Positions 8,850-16,956 of a stretch of DNA of 64,000 nucleotides are shown in pieces. The notes beneath the pieces were generated by a model. It had not been told where the DNA came from. It did no database searches and worked only from the letters and a program-made list of their open reading frames with translations. The DNA is taken from contig NZ_AUWY01000057.1 in NCBI RefSeq assembly GCF_000447205.1, positions 36,853 to 100,852 on the forward strand. Reading direction: 5' to 3'. This DNA is from Sphingobium ummariense RL-3 (GTDB lineage Bacteria; Pseudomonadota; Alphaproteobacteria; Sphingomonadales; Sphingomonadaceae). Position 1 is the first letter of the stretch; each line of letters opens with the position of its first letter. The position numbers and the translations under genes were made by a program.

Positions 8850-9338
8850 ATGGCAATGAGTGTTGGCTCCGACGGCGGTGATGACAAGCCGATGTCCGAC
8901 ATCAACACGACGCCGCTCGTCGACGTCATGCTGGTGTTGCTCATCATCTTCCTCATCGCCGTCCCGGTCGTCGTCCAGACGGTTGATCTTCAGCTTCCCA
9001 AGGTGGCGTTCGAGCCGACCACGACGAAACCGGAAAATGTCTCCCTTTCGATCACTTCGGCGCCCGACGGTAGCTGTGCGGTCTATTGGAACCTGACCAG
9101 GGTTTCCTCCGACGAACTGCTCAACCGGGCGGTCGCGAAGCTGGAGGCGGACATCAAGAAGGCGGGCGGTGTCGAGAATCTGACGCCCGAGGATCTGCCC
9201 GAAGTTCATATCCGCGGTGACATCAATGTCCCCTACCGGTGCATCGGCGGCACCATCTATACGATGCAGCGTGCTGGTTTCCCGAAGGTGGGCTTCATTT
9301 CCGAGCCTGAGCCCGGTACCACCACGACCCGCCTCTGA
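8850..9338 (+). CDS. exbD: ExbD, first copy
   Basis: Periplasmic-facing partner of ExbB. It is 162 residues with one N-terminal helix (VDVMLVLLIIFLIAVPVVVQ, near residues 30-50). The conserved membrane aspartate for proton transfer is in PLVDVML. It is longer than the second copy by an insert around residues 62-100 that includes a cysteine (SCAVYWN). A second cysteine (PYRCIGG) lies further on, so a disulphide in the periplasm is possible. Followed 24 bases later by a second exbD. Confidence 0.94.
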   Translation: MAMSVGSDGGDDKPMSDINTTPLVDVMLVLLIIFLIAVPVVVQTVDLQLPKVAFEPTTTKPENVSLSITSAPDGSCAVYWNLTRVSSDELLNRAVAKLEADIKKAGGVENLTPEDLPEVHIRGDINVPYRCIGGTIYTMQRAGFPKVGFISEPEPGTTTTRL

Positions 9339-9362
9339 CCGGCTGATTAAGGAGATATCGCT

Positions 9363-9785
9363 ATGGCCATGAGCATGGGCTCCGATGATGGAGAACCGAT
9401 GGTCGAGATGAACACGACGCCGTTGATCGACGTCATGCTCGTTCTTCTCATCATGTTCATCATCACCATCCCGATCCAGACCCACGCGGTGAAGATCGAC
9501 CTGCCGCAGAACGCGCCTCCGACGGATAGCGTGATCGACCCGGTCAAGAACAAGGTGGCGATCGACGGCGGCGGCGTCATCACCTGGAACGGTTCGCCGA
9601 TCGACCTGCTGACCCTGCGTCAGTATCTGCAGCAATCGCTGCGCCTGCCGGTCGAGCCGGAACTGCAGTTCCAGCCCGACGCCCAGACCCGCTATGTCGT
9701 GGTCGATGAGGTGTTGGCAGAGATCAAGCGTGCAGGCGTGACAAAGCTGGGTTTCGTCGGCAACGAGCAATATGGCAGGTTCTGA
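9363..9785 (+). CDS. exbD: ExbD, second copy
   Basis: A 140-residue ExbD/TolR-family protein. Its membrane helix is near residues 20-40 (IDVMLVLLIMFIITIPIQTH) with the proton-path aspartate in PLIDVML, followed by a compact periplasmic domain. GGAGAT lies seven bases before the ATG. Two adjacent exbD genes after tonB-exbB are known from Xanthomonas-type and sphingomonad loci; the two copies probably form a heteromeric stator. Followed by a strong terminator. Confidence 0.94.
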   Translation: MAMSMGSDDGEPMVEMNTTPLIDVMLVLLIMFIITIPIQTHAVKIDLPQNAPPTDSVIDPVKNKVAIDGGGVITWNGSPIDLLTLRQYLQQSLRLPVEPELQFQPDAQTRYVVVDEVLAEIKRAGVTKLGFVGNEQYGRF

Positions 9786-9867
9786 ACGCTGAAGCTGGCT
9801 TGCCGGCGGGGGAGGTCGACTTCCCCTCCTTCCTGTGCCGGACAGCCGGCCTGACCTGTATCCTGAA

Positions 9868-9893
9868 GGGGTCGCTTCGGCGGCCCCTTTTTT
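9868..9893 (+). terminator. Rho-independent terminator of the tonB operon
   Basis: An 8-bp stem GGGGTCGC/GCGGCCCC (one G-T pair) closed by a stable TTCG tetraloop, followed by six T. It lies 82 bases after the second exbD stop. Confidence 0.9.
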
Positions 9894-10016
9894 GTCTGAG
9901 AGCGCGCATCGTTAGGGAAGACCGACTGCTGGCAGCCCCCCATGATCCGCCGCATTCAAAAGCGGCAAGCGCGAAGCGTCCTGGGGATCATGTCCGGACT
10001 CGCATTTTCATTGGAA

Positions 10017-10031
10017 GAACATATCATGAAC
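10017..10031 (+). promoter_or_regulatory. Candidate LexA (SOS) box
   Basis: GAAC-N7-GAAC (GAACATATCATGAAC), the direct-repeat LexA motif known in alphaproteobacteria, 28 bases before the next start codon. A third GAAC follows at 10036. By chance about two such matches are expected per 64 kb counting both strands, so position is the main support. Confidence 0.4.
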
Positions 10032-10059
10032 ATATGAACCCGATTCGAAAGGACGATCC

Positions 10060-10611
10060 ATGCTGCCCCGGCAGGCTCCACTTTATCGTTTGTTCTTCGC
10101 CTTGAAGCCCACGCCGTTGGTTGCGCGGCAGACCGATCACTTTACCGAAAGCCTCGCGGGACGCGTCCCGCGCATCCGTATCGAGCATCAGCATCTGACA
10201 CTCTGCATCACCGCCGACCATGTCGATTATCCCTATGCCGTCATCAAGGCCCTCCTGCGGGCCGGGACCAGGGTGGCGGCAGAGCCCTTCGACCTGCGTC
10301 TCGACCATTTGAGCTTTTCCAACCGATCGGTTGCGCTGCGTCCTTCCCGCGCGGTGCCGCCGCTTGCCGCTCTCCAGCGGCAGGTCGCCAATGCTATGAC
10401 GCGCGCGGGAATTGCCAGCCGCCCCGGCTGGAGCTTCAGCCCGCACCAGACTCTTTTCTACCGCGACGGCCCGGTCGACCAGCGCGCCGTTGAGGGCTTT
10501 CAGTGGCATGTTGACCGGTTCGTCCTGGTCTGCAGCCATGTCGGCCATACCCACCACGAAACGCTGGCAACCTGGCCGCTGCAGGGCAGCGCGCAATATA
10601 GCCTGTTCTGA
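10060..10611 (+). CDS. 2'-5' RNA ligase / cyclic phosphodiesterase-like protein
   Basis: A 183-residue member of the 2H phosphoesterase (LigT/ThpR) superfamily. Both catalytic HxTx motifs are visible: HLTL at residues 45-48 and HQTL at 129-132, with the usual spacing of about 80 residues. Family members cleave or form 2',3'-cyclic phosphate or 2'-5' bonds in RNA and nucleotides; the physiological substrate is unknown. AAGGA precedes the ATG by about seven bases. The gene is monocistronic, with a candidate LexA box in its promoter region, and converges with the PhnA-like gene. Confidence 0.85.
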   Translation: MLPRQAPLYRLFFALKPTPLVARQTDHFTESLAGRVPRIRIEHQHLTLCITADHVDYPYAVIKALLRAGTRVAAEPFDLRLDHLSFSNRSVALRPSRAVPPLAALQRQVANAMTRAGIASRPGWSFSPHQTLFYRDGPVDQRAVEGFQWHVDRFVLVCSHVGHTHHETLATWPLQGSAQYSLF

Positions 10612-10622
10612 AGGGTTCTGAC

Positions 10623-10641
10623 GGGGCGGCATATCCGCCCC
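10623..10641. terminator. Hairpin between convergent genes
   Basis: Perfect 7-bp stem GGGGCGG/CCGCCCC with a CATAT loop, 12 bases after the RNA-ligase-like stop. No good T-run follows on either strand, so termination would be weak. Confidence 0.35.
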
Positions 10642-10765
10642 CTTCCCAAGGCAGGGCCGCCGCTTGCAGGCCATCGGGATGGGCCCGGCGATAATGTTCG
10701 GGATGGCATCGCAGCTTGCCTGTTCGCTGCAGCGCCTCTCCGATGGCGCGAAAGCTGCCGCGTCC

Positions 10766-11068
10766 CTACCGCCTCTTCACAAACTCCGCGCGCAGCACCA
10801 GGCCTTTGATGCCCTCGTAGCGGCAGTCGATTTCTTGCGGGTCGCCGGTCAGCCGGATCGACTTGATGAGCGTGCCGCGCTTGAGGGTCTGGCCAGCTCC
10901 CTTGACGACCAGATCCTTGATCAGTGTCACCTGGTCCCCGTCGGCCAACAGGTTGCCGACCGCGTCGCGCACCTCCACAGCATCGACAGCGCCGGCTCGG
11001 GCGGCCGCGTCCGCAGCGCTGATCCACTCGCCGCTCGCCTCGTCATAGACATAGTCTTCGTCGCCCAT
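10766..11068 (-). CDS. PhnA/YjdM-like protein without zinc ribbon
   Basis: A 100-residue protein matching the C-terminal domain of PhnA/YjdM proteins: VEVRDAVGNLLADGDQVTLI, then IKSIRLTG and EIDCRYEGIKGLVLRAEFVK. The N-terminal zinc ribbon of the E. coli protein is absent; the leader (MGDEDYVYDEASGEWI) instead looks like a short acidic segment. The 'alkylphosphonate utilisation' name is historical, no phn genes are nearby, and a function cannot be assigned. It sits six bases after yihA on the same strand, probably co-transcribed. Confidence 0.8.
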   Translation of the reverse strand: MGDEDYVYDEASGEWISAADAAARAGAVDAVEVRDAVGNLLADGDQVTLIKDLVVKGAGQTLKRGTLIKSIRLTGDPQEIDCRYEGIKGLVLRAEFVKRR

Positions 11069-11074
11069 GCCGCC

Positions 11075-11722
11075 TTACCCCTGCGTTACGCTCTCGAGCA
11101 CCGCGGCGCGCAGCTCCGCGATCCCCATGCCCTTATCGCTCGATGTGGCGATGATGTCGGGGTGAGCGGCTGGGCGCTTACGGATCGCCTCGGCGGTCGC
11201 CTTCCGCACGGCTGCCAGCTCGCTGGCCTTCACCTTGTCCGCCTTGGTCAGGACGATGCGGTAGCTGACCGCCGCGGCGTCCAGCATGTCCAATATGTCC
11301 GTATCGACGTCCTTGATGCCGTGGCGGCTGTCGATCAGCACCAGCGTGCGCTTGAGCTTCGCCCGCCCGCGCAGATAGTCGTTCACCAGGAAACGCCACT
11401 TGCGCACCATGTCCTTGGGCGCCTTCGCATAGCCATAGCCCGGCATGTCGACCAGCCGGAAGCGCAGCGGATCGCCCACGTCGAAGAAGTTCAGCTCCTG
11501 CGTCCGCCCCGGCGTGTTGGATGTGCGGGCGAGGCCGTTGCGCCCCGTCAGCGCGTTCAGCAGCGACGACTTGCCGACATTCGAGCGCCCCGCGAACGCC
11601 ACCTCGTTCACCGCCATGTCGGGCAGGAATTTGAGGTCCGGCGCGGACTTGAGGAACGCGATCGGTCCGGCGAAGACCTTGCGCGCTTCCTCGACGAGGT
11701 CGGTAGGTTCGGGTGCAGTCAC
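11075..11722 (-). CDS. yihA: Ribosome biogenesis GTPase YihA/YsxC (EngB)
   Basis: Small essential GTPase acting in 50S subunit assembly. The 215-residue protein shows G1 GRSNVGKS (residues 45-52), a TPGRTQ switch segment, G3 DMPGYG, G4 TKADK and G5 TSSDKG in order. All catalytic elements look intact. It follows yidC on the same strand, separated by a palindromic repeat. The rpmH-rnpA-yidD-yidC-yihA order is conserved in alphaproteobacteria. Confidence 0.96.
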   Translation of the reverse strand: MTAPEPTDLVEEARKVFAGPIAFLKSAPDLKFLPDMAVNEVAFAGRSNVGKSSLLNALTGRNGLARTSNTPGRTQELNFFDVGDPLRFRLVDMPGYGYAKAPKDMVRKWRFLVNDYLRGRAKLKRTLVLIDSRHGIKDVDTDILDMLDAAAVSYRIVLTKADKVKASELAAVRKATAEAIRKRPAAHPDIIATSSDKGMGIAELRAAVLESVTQG

Positions 11723-11730
11723 ATTCTACT

Positions 11731-11840
11731 CCGTTCGCCCTGAGTAGCCGCTGAGCTTGTCGAAGCGGCGTATCGAAGGGCCAGTCGCCATGCTTCGATA
11801 CGGGCCTTCGACAAGCTCAGTCCCTACTCAGCACGAACGG
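11731..11840. repeat. Palindromic repeat, family A, between yidC and yihA
   Basis: A 110-bp element bounded by CCGTTCGCCCTGAGTAG and CTACTCAGCACGAACGG. It contains CTGAGCTTGTCGAAG and its complement CTTCGACAAGCTCAG, so it can fold into one long hairpin. The same core words recur at 13.8, 14.6, 21.3, 43.3 and 45.4 kb. Confidence 0.85.
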
Positions 11841-11854
11841 GTTCTTTCCAGACG

Positions 11855-13558
11855 CTATTTCGCCTCCACCGCGCTCAATTGCGGGTGACGCTTGTAGAGG
11901 AACCACTGCTGCGCCATCGACAGGCAGTTGTTGGTGATCCAGTAGACCAGCAGGCCCGCCGCGAAGGGCGCCATGATGAACATCATCATCCACGGCATGA
12001 TCGCGAACACCTGCTGCTGCATCGGGTCCATTTGCGCCGGGTTGAGCTTGAACTGGAAATACATCGAGATGCCGAGCAGCAGCGCCAGCACGCCGATCCC
12101 CAGGAAGGCGGGCGGCGTGAAGTCCAGCAGGCCGAACAGGTTGAGGATGTGCAGCGGGTCGGGCGCCGACAGATCCTTGATCCACAGCACGAAGGGCTGG
12201 TGCCGCATCTCGATCGTCAGCATCAGCACCTTGTAGAGCGCGAAGAAGATCGGGATCTGGATGAAGATCGGCAGGCAGCCAGCGAGCGGGTTCACCTTCT
12301 CGCGCTTGTAGAGCTCCATCATCTCCTGCTGGAGCTTCGGCTTGTCGTCCTTGTAGCGTTCCTGCAGCGCCTTCATCTTTGGCTGCACCGCGCGCATGGC
12401 CGCCATGCTGGCGAACTGGCGCTGCGCCACCGGGAACATCAGCGCCCGGACAATGAAGGTCAGGCAGATGATTGCCACGCCGAAATTGCCGATATGCTCG
12501 AACAGCCAGTGGAGCAGGGCGAAGATCGGCTTTTCGAACCAGTAGAACCAGCCCCAGTCGATCGCCCGGTCGAACAGCGGCACGCCCGCATCCTGATAGG
12601 CTTCGAGCGTCTTCACTTCCTTCGCGCCGACGAACAAGCGGCTGGTCTGCGTGATCGCCTTGCCGGGCGCCAGCATGACGGGCGCCAGGCTGTAGTCGGC
12701 CTGGTACTGCGTGCCGGCGCCCTTGCGGAACTGGCCCGCGACGGACGCCTTCTGATCCGGCACCAGCGCGGACAGCCAGTATTTGTCGGTGAAGCCCAGC
12801 CAGCCGCCGGTCGACTGGAAGCTCTGCGTCGCAGGGCCCTTGTCCAGGTCCTTGTAGTTGACGTCGTAATTGGCCGCGCCGTTGAACACGCCCATCGGCC
12901 CCACATGGATGGTCCAGGTGTCGGGATCCTTGGGAATGCCCATGCGGCTGACGTAGCCGTAGCTCTTGATCCCCACCGTGCCGGCGCCGCTGTTCGACAC
13001 CTTCTGCTGCGCGGTGATCATGTAATTCTGGTCGACCGAATAGCGGATCTCGAAGGTCTGCCCCGCGCCGTTGTTCCAGCGCAGGGTCACCGGACTGGTC
13101 GGGGTCAGCTCGGTGCCTTCCGCGGTCCAGACCGTGTTGCCGTCGGGCGCCTTGATGCCTTCACCCTGCCAGCCGAAGCCGGCGAAATAGGCGTCCACCG
13201 TGCCGCGCGGCGAGAACAGGCGCACCGCGGGCGAATCCTTGGCGATCGTCTCGCGATAGGTCGGCAGCACGATGTCGTCGATGCGCGCGCCCTTCAGGTT
13301 GATCGAGCCGGTCAGCTTGGGCGTGCGGATGGGCACGCGCGGGCTTTCGCGCAGCACCAGCGCGCGGTCGCGGATCGCCGCGGGGCTGTCGGCGGCCGGA
13401 TCGGCGCCGGGCTGGGCGACAGGCGTGGTCTTGCCGCCCTCGATCTTCGTGGCCGGCGGGTTGGCCGCCGGGAAGAAGCGGTTGGAGATATAGGGCCAGC
13501 CAAACAGGATCAGCGCCGTCAGCAGCACCGCCAGGATGATGTTCTTCTTGTCGTCCAC
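11855..13558 (-). CDS. yidC: Membrane protein insertase YidC
   Basis: Inserts and folds inner-membrane proteins, alone or with SecYEG. The 567-residue protein has an N-terminal anchor (NIILAVLLTALILFGWPYI, residues 5-23). A large periplasmic beta domain spans about 60-350. The C-terminal five-helix insertase core starts at WGWFYWFEKPIFALLHWLFE. It includes GVAIICLTFIVRALMFPVAQ with the conserved groove arginine, and NPLAGCLPIFIQIPIFFALY. The tail is short and basic. Starts 30 bases after yidD on the same strand. Confidence 0.97.
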   Translation of the reverse strand: MDDKKNIILAVLLTALILFGWPYISNRFFPAANPPATKIEGGKTTPVAQPGADPAADSPAAIRDRALVLRESPRVPIRTPKLTGSINLKGARIDDIVLPTYRETIAKDSPAVRLFSPRGTVDAYFAGFGWQGEGIKAPDGNTVWTAEGTELTPTSPVTLRWNNGAGQTFEIRYSVDQNYMITAQQKVSNSGAGTVGIKSYGYVSRMGIPKDPDTWTIHVGPMGVFNGAANYDVNYKDLDKGPATQSFQSTGGWLGFTDKYWLSALVPDQKASVAGQFRKGAGTQYQADYSLAPVMLAPGKAITQTSRLFVGAKEVKTLEAYQDAGVPLFDRAIDWGWFYWFEKPIFALLHWLFEHIGNFGVAIICLTFIVRALMFPVAQRQFASMAAMRAVQPKMKALQERYKDDKPKLQQEMMELYKREKVNPLAGCLPIFIQIPIFFALYKVLMLTIEMRHQPFVLWIKDLSAPDPLHILNLFGLLDFTPPAFLGIGVLALLLGISMYFQFKLNPAQMDPMQQQVFAIMPWMMMFIMAPFAAGLLVYWITNNCLSMAQQWFLYKRHPQLSAVEAK

Positions 13559-13588
13559 GCTTGTCGGCTCCGCCGTCTTGATCTTGTG

Positions 13589-13801
13589 TCAGGGGACCGG
13601 GTCGTAGCCCGAACCGCCCCATGGGTGGCACCGCATTAGCCGCTTGCCCGCCAGCCAGCTACCCTTGATCGCGCCATATTTACGCACCGCCTGGATCGCA
13701 TATTCGGAGCAGGATGGGGCATAGCGGCAGGTGGGCGGCAGGATGCGCGAAGGCCCGATCTGCCAGATGCGGGCGAGGAGGATGAGCAGGCGGGCGATCA
13801 T
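13589..13801 (-). CDS. yidD: Membrane protein insertion efficiency factor YidD
   Basis: A 70-residue basic protein of the YidD family, thought to assist YidC-dependent insertion. The diagnostic block CRYAPSCSEYAIQAV is present, followed by CHPWGGSGYDPVP, giving the three conserved cysteines. Length is typical. It lies between rnpA and yidC on the same strand. Confidence 0.94.
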   Translation of the reverse strand: MIARLLILLARIWQIGPSRILPPTCRYAPSCSEYAIQAVRKYGAIKGSWLAGKRLMRCHPWGGSGYDPVP

Positions 13802-13811
13802 GGTGCCGTAA

Positions 13812-13911
13812 CCGTTCGCCCTGAGCGAAGTCGAAGGGCTCGCCTGAGCGGAGCGAAAGCCGGTGCTTCGCTTCGCTCTGCAGGGGGCTTCGACAAGCTC
13901 AGCCCGAACGG
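13812..13911. repeat. Palindromic repeat, family A, between yidD and rnpA
   Basis: A 100-bp element flanked by CCGTTCGCCCTGAGCGAAG and its counterpart CTTCGACAAGCTCAG...CGAACGG, with an inner GCCTGAGCGGAGCGAAG. Long-hairpin potential; fills most of the 124-bp gap. Confidence 0.85.
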
Positions 13912-13925
13912 ATGGGAAAATAGGC

Positions 13926-14246
13926 TCACCGCCTCGCCACCTTCCGCAGCGCCTTTTCCAGTTCGCCGCGCAGCAGGGCGAAGTCGCGCTCGATCCCGTC
14001 GGCCCGGCCGATCAGCACATGGTCCGCCCCGGCGATGCCGCAGGTCGGCAGCAGTTCGCGCGCCAGAACGCGAAAACGGCGCTTCATCCGGTTGCGGATG
14101 ACAGCGCCGCCGATCTTCTTGGTCACCGTGATGCCGTAGCGCATCGCCGGATCGCCGTCCCCCCGGTCGCGGACCAGCAACACGAAGCCCGGCATGGGCG
14201 CGCGCTGCCCGCGATTCGCCGCCAGGAAATCCGCGCGCCGGGCCAT
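13926..14246 (-). CDS. rnpA: Ribonuclease P protein component
   Basis: Protein subunit of RNase P, which matures tRNA 5' ends with the rnpB RNA also in this window (53.4 kb). From ATG 14246 the protein is 106 residues. It carries RADFLAANRGQRAPMPGFVL and the RNA-binding signature IRNRMKRRFRVLAREL. The frame stays open far upstream across rpmH, but that part translates rpmH in the wrong frame and is not coding. A CTG at 14284, overlapping the rpmH stop, is another possible start that would add 12 residues. Confidence 0.93.
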   Translation of the reverse strand: MARRADFLAANRGQRAPMPGFVLLVRDRGDGDPAMRYGITVTKKIGGAVIRNRMKRRFRVLARELLPTCGIAGADHVLIGRADGIERDFALLRGELEKALRKVARR

Positions 14247-14278
14247 CACGGCCGGCGCTGCGGTACCGGGCGATTCGC

Positions 14279-14413
14279 TCAGGCGCTCAGGCTCTTGCGG
14301 CCGCGCGACCGGCGGGCGCGAATCACGTTGCGGCCACCCGGCGTCGCCATGCGGGCGCGGAAACCGTGACGGCGCTTCCGAACCAGATTGCTCGGCTGAA
14401 AGGTGCGCTTCAT
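14279..14413 (-). CDS. rpmH: Ribosomal protein L34
   Basis: A 44-residue, highly basic protein beginning [19 protein letters not shown] and ending [11 protein letters not shown], the universal L34 pattern. GAGGA lies eight bases before the ATG. First gene of the rpmH-rnpA-yidD-yidC-yihA run; 32 bases separate its stop from the rnpA ATG. Confidence 0.98.
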   Translation of the reverse strand: MKRTFQPSNLVRKRRHGFRARMATPGGRNVIRARRSRGRKSLSA

Positions 14414-14451
14414 CGTTCATTCCTCAACACAAATAGAGAATCGGGCGTGAC

Positions 14452-14479
14452 AAAAAAGGGCCGCCAACGCCGGGCGGCC
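14452..14479 (-). terminator. Terminator upstream of rpmH (end of dsbA-like transcript)
   Basis: On the minus strand GGCCGCC/GGCGGCC (7-bp stem, 7-base loop) followed by CTTTTTT. It would stop transcripts from the DsbA-like gene before they enter rpmH; the rpmH promoter must lie close by. Confidence 0.8.
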
Positions 14480-14545
14480 ACATGTCAGGGGGCGTCCGAT
14501 AGGGAAAAGGGGCGGGGAAGTCAATGGCGGAGGCACAGATCAACG

Positions 14546-14643
14546 CCGTTCGCCCTGAGCGAAGTCGAAGGGCTCGCCCGACCGGAGGGAGGGTAACTTC
14601 GCTGTGCTCAGTAGAGGGCTTCGACTTCGCTCAGCCCGAACGG
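14546..14643. repeat. Palindromic repeat, family A, after dsbA-like gene
   Basis: A 98-bp copy bounded by CCGTTCGCCCTGAGCGAAG and GCTCAGCCCGAACGG. The arms carry GAGCGAAGTCGAAGG and its inverted match. It lies between the DsbA-like stop and its terminator. Confidence 0.85.
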
Positions 14644-14659
14644 AATAGAGCTTTGGGCT

Positions 14660-15421
14660 TCACTTCCCCCGCACCGCGGCCACGCCGTCCTTCAGCGCCT
14701 GGTACCCCACCGCGCCATTCAGCACCTGGTCGCCCACCACGAAGGTCGGCGTACCGTTCGCCTGCAGCTTCTGGGCGAGGGCGATGTTGGACTGGATCTC
14801 CGCATCATATTTGCTCGATGCCATCGCCGCTTCCGCTTCCGCCTTGCCGATACCCGCTTCCGCGGCGGCCGCCAGGATCGAGTCCCGCGTCACATGGCCG
14901 GCCGCATAGAGCGCCTTGTGATAGGCCATATAGCGCCCCTTCTCGGCGGCGAGCAGCGAAACCTTGGCCGCGTCGCTGCTTTCGTCCGACAGGATCGGCA
15001 GTTCGCGATAGACGATCTTCAGCTTCCGGTCCTCGCTCACCAGCTTCGCCAGATCGGGCAGCGACGCCCGGCAATAGCCGCAGGCATAGTCGAAGAATTC
15101 GACCAGCGTGACGTCCGAATCCGGCGCCCCTTCCCAGGCACCGGCATAGGGCGTCTCGATCGCCTTGCGGTTCTCCTGGATCGTGCCGGACAGGCGCTTG
15201 GCCTGCAGCTTCTCGATCGCCTGCGGGATGATCTCGGGATGCTCCAATATATAGTCGTGGACGATCTTCTCGATCGCCGCCTTGTCGCCGACCGGGACGG
15301 AGCCCGCCTGCAGGGCAAGGGCGGTGCCGCCGACGGCGAGGAGGGCGAGGGCGCCGAGGGTCATCTGCATCATCCTGTTGGAAAGCGCCGCGCGAAAGGG
15401 CGGCCGGCTGGGCTGGGTCAT
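14660..15421 (-). CDS. DsbA-family thiol-disulphide oxidoreductase
   Basis: Periplasmic thioredoxin-fold protein, 253 residues. An N-terminal hydrophobic segment (residues 21-37, TLGALALLAVGGTALAL) serves as signal or anchor. An ScsC/BdbD-like helical segment (IEKIVHDYILEHPEIIPQAI) follows. The thioredoxin domain has active site CGYC in FFDYACGYCRASLPDL and the cis-proline loop GTPTFVVGD. Likely a disulphide oxidase or isomerase for exported proteins. It overlaps the M48 peptidase gene by ATGA, so the two are translationally coupled. Confidence 0.92.
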   Translation of the reverse strand: MTQPSRPPFRAALSNRMMQMTLGALALLAVGGTALALQAGSVPVGDKAAIEKIVHDYILEHPEIIPQAIEKLQAKRLSGTIQENRKAIETPYAGAWEGAPDSDVTLVEFFDYACGYCRASLPDLAKLVSEDRKLKIVYRELPILSDESSDAAKVSLLAAEKGRYMAYHKALYAAGHVTRDSILAAAAEAGIGKAEAEAAMASSKYDAEIQSNIALAQKLQANGTPTFVVGDQVLNGAVGYQALKDGVAAVRGK

Positions 15422-16770
15422 CGTCTCTTCCGCTGCTGCTCGACCGCCGCGCGGGAGACCATCGCGATATCCTGTGCGCGCAGATAGTCAACCGTGCCGG
15501 GTTTCAGCCCCTGCATCGCCGCGTCCGCGCTGCGCAACGCCATCGCGTCCTGCCCCATCATCGAATAGCGTTCCGCCGTCGCCAGCGCTGCCCGTGCCGT
15601 GTCGCCGCGATGCTCGTAAACGACCCCGAGCTGATACCAGGCGAAGGGGTTTTCCCGGTCACGGGCGATGGCGTTGCGCAGCACCTTCTCCGCCTCGGCG
15701 AAATTGGCATCGTCCTCGGTCGCGATCAGCGCATGGCCCAGCAGCGTGGCGATCAGCGGCTGGCTGGTCAGCTGCACCGCCTCGCGCAGCGGCGGGATGG
15801 CCTCGGCGGGGCGGCCGCTTTCCAGCAGGATCTGGCCTTTCAGCTCAAGGAAATAGGGATCGTGCGGCTGCGCGGCGAGCAGGGTGTCGGTTTCCTCCAG
15901 CGCCTTCTGCGGATAGGCGCTCTTGTGCCAGGCATAGGCGCGCGCATAATGCGCCGGGATCGACTGGTCGCTCTCGGGATATTTCAGCAAGGTCTGGGTG
16001 GGTTCCGACACGAACCCGATCAGCTTCGCCTTGATCCGCTCGAACCGCGCCTCCAGCTGAGGGTCGGGCGGGTTGTTCCAGGCCGGATCGGGTTCATAGA
16101 CCTCGCGCAGCACCTGGATGCGCTCGCCCGACAGCGGGTGGGTGCGGCCGTAGCTGTTGTCCTGCGGGATGGCGAGGCGATATTCCTGGTTCTGCAGCTT
16201 CTTGAAGAATTCCAGGCTTCCCTTCCCGCTCAGGTGCGCGGTGCTGAGATAGCGGGCGCCGGCAAGGTCGGCGGAGCTTTCCTGCGCGCGGGAAAAGGCG
16301 AGGAACCGGCCCATGGCGGCCTGCTGGCCCAGGCCCATGATGCCCATGCCCGCTTCCGCGCCGCCCGCCGCGATGGCCGCGGCGCCGAGCACCAGGCTGA
16401 GCAGCGTGACGCCGGTCGCCTCCTTGATGCCCTCGCCGGAGCGGATGACGTGTCCACCCTCGATATGGCCCAACTCGTGCGCCACCACGCCCTGCAACTG
16501 GTTCACATTGTCAGCCTGCGCGATCAGGCCGCTGTGCACCCAGACATATTGCCCGCCCGCGACGAAGGCGTTGATCTCCGGGTCGTTGATGACCATCACC
16601 TGGACGTTGCGCGGCTCCATGCCGGCCGCCTTGATGAGCGGACCCGACATCTCGGCCATGAAGGCCTCAGTCTCCGCGTCGCGCAGGATCTGTTGCGCCA
16701 TCGCCGGCCGCGCGGTGAAGGCGATCGCCGCGAGCGACAGGATCAGATAGCGGAACAGCCGCGCCGTCAT
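15418..16770 (-). CDS. M48 family metalloprotease with TPRs (BepA-like)
   Basis: Exported zinc protease, 450 residues. A signal peptide (LILSLAAIAFTARPAMA) is followed by the M48 domain with HELGHIEGGH (zinc site HELGH at residues 98-102) and a downstream glutamate in the SSADLAGARYL helix. The C-terminal half (from about residue 270) is made of TPR-like helices such as AEKVLRNAIARDRENPFAWY. This architecture matches BepA/YfgC, which acts in outer-membrane protein assembly and quality control. ATG 16770 is chosen because it directly precedes the signal peptide. Coupled to the DsbA-like gene downstream. Confidence 0.92.
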   Translation of the reverse strand: MTARLFRYLILSLAAIAFTARPAMAQQILRDAETEAFMAEMSGPLIKAAGMEPRNVQVMVINDPEINAFVAGGQYVWVHSGLIAQADNVNQLQGVVAHELGHIEGGHVIRSGEGIKEATGVTLLSLVLGAAAIAAGGAEAGMGIMGLGQQAAMGRFLAFSRAQESSADLAGARYLSTAHLSGKGSLEFFKKLQNQEYRLAIPQDNSYGRTHPLSGERIQVLREVYEPDPAWNNPPDPQLEARFERIKAKLIGFVSEPTQTLLKYPESDQSIPAHYARAYAWHKSAYPQKALEETDTLLAAQPHDPYFLELKGQILLESGRPAEAIPPLREAVQLTSQPLIATLLGHALIATEDDANFAEAEKVLRNAIARDRENPFAWYQLGVVYEHRGDTARAALATAERYSMMGQDAMALRSADAAMQGLKPGTVDYLRAQDIAMVSRAAVEQQRKRR

Positions 16771-16886
16771 GCGCGGACCGCGGGAGCAGGGGTGCGGGGG
16801 GACATCGGCGCCCGGCCATGCCAGCTGCGGGATGAACGGGCGGTGAAGACGCCCGGCTGCCCTGCCGCAGAATAAAGCTGCCACAC

Positions 16887-16934
16887 GAAAAGCGCCGCTG
16901 CCTTCCGGCCTGGACCGGTCGTGCAGCGGCGCTT
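16887..16934 (-). terminator. Terminator of rne
   Basis: A perfect 12-bp stem (AAGCGCCGCTGC and its complement) with a 21-base loop that itself holds CCGG-N6-CCGG. On the minus strand TTTT follows (16887-16890). It lies just past the rne stop. Confidence 0.7.
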
Positions 16935-16956
16935 GTTCATGACATGACGCTCCGGC

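Noticed and set aside
11731..14643. Possible CRISPR array
   Set aside because: The recurring words are palindromic intergenic elements at irregular distances, with no unique spacers and no cas genes.
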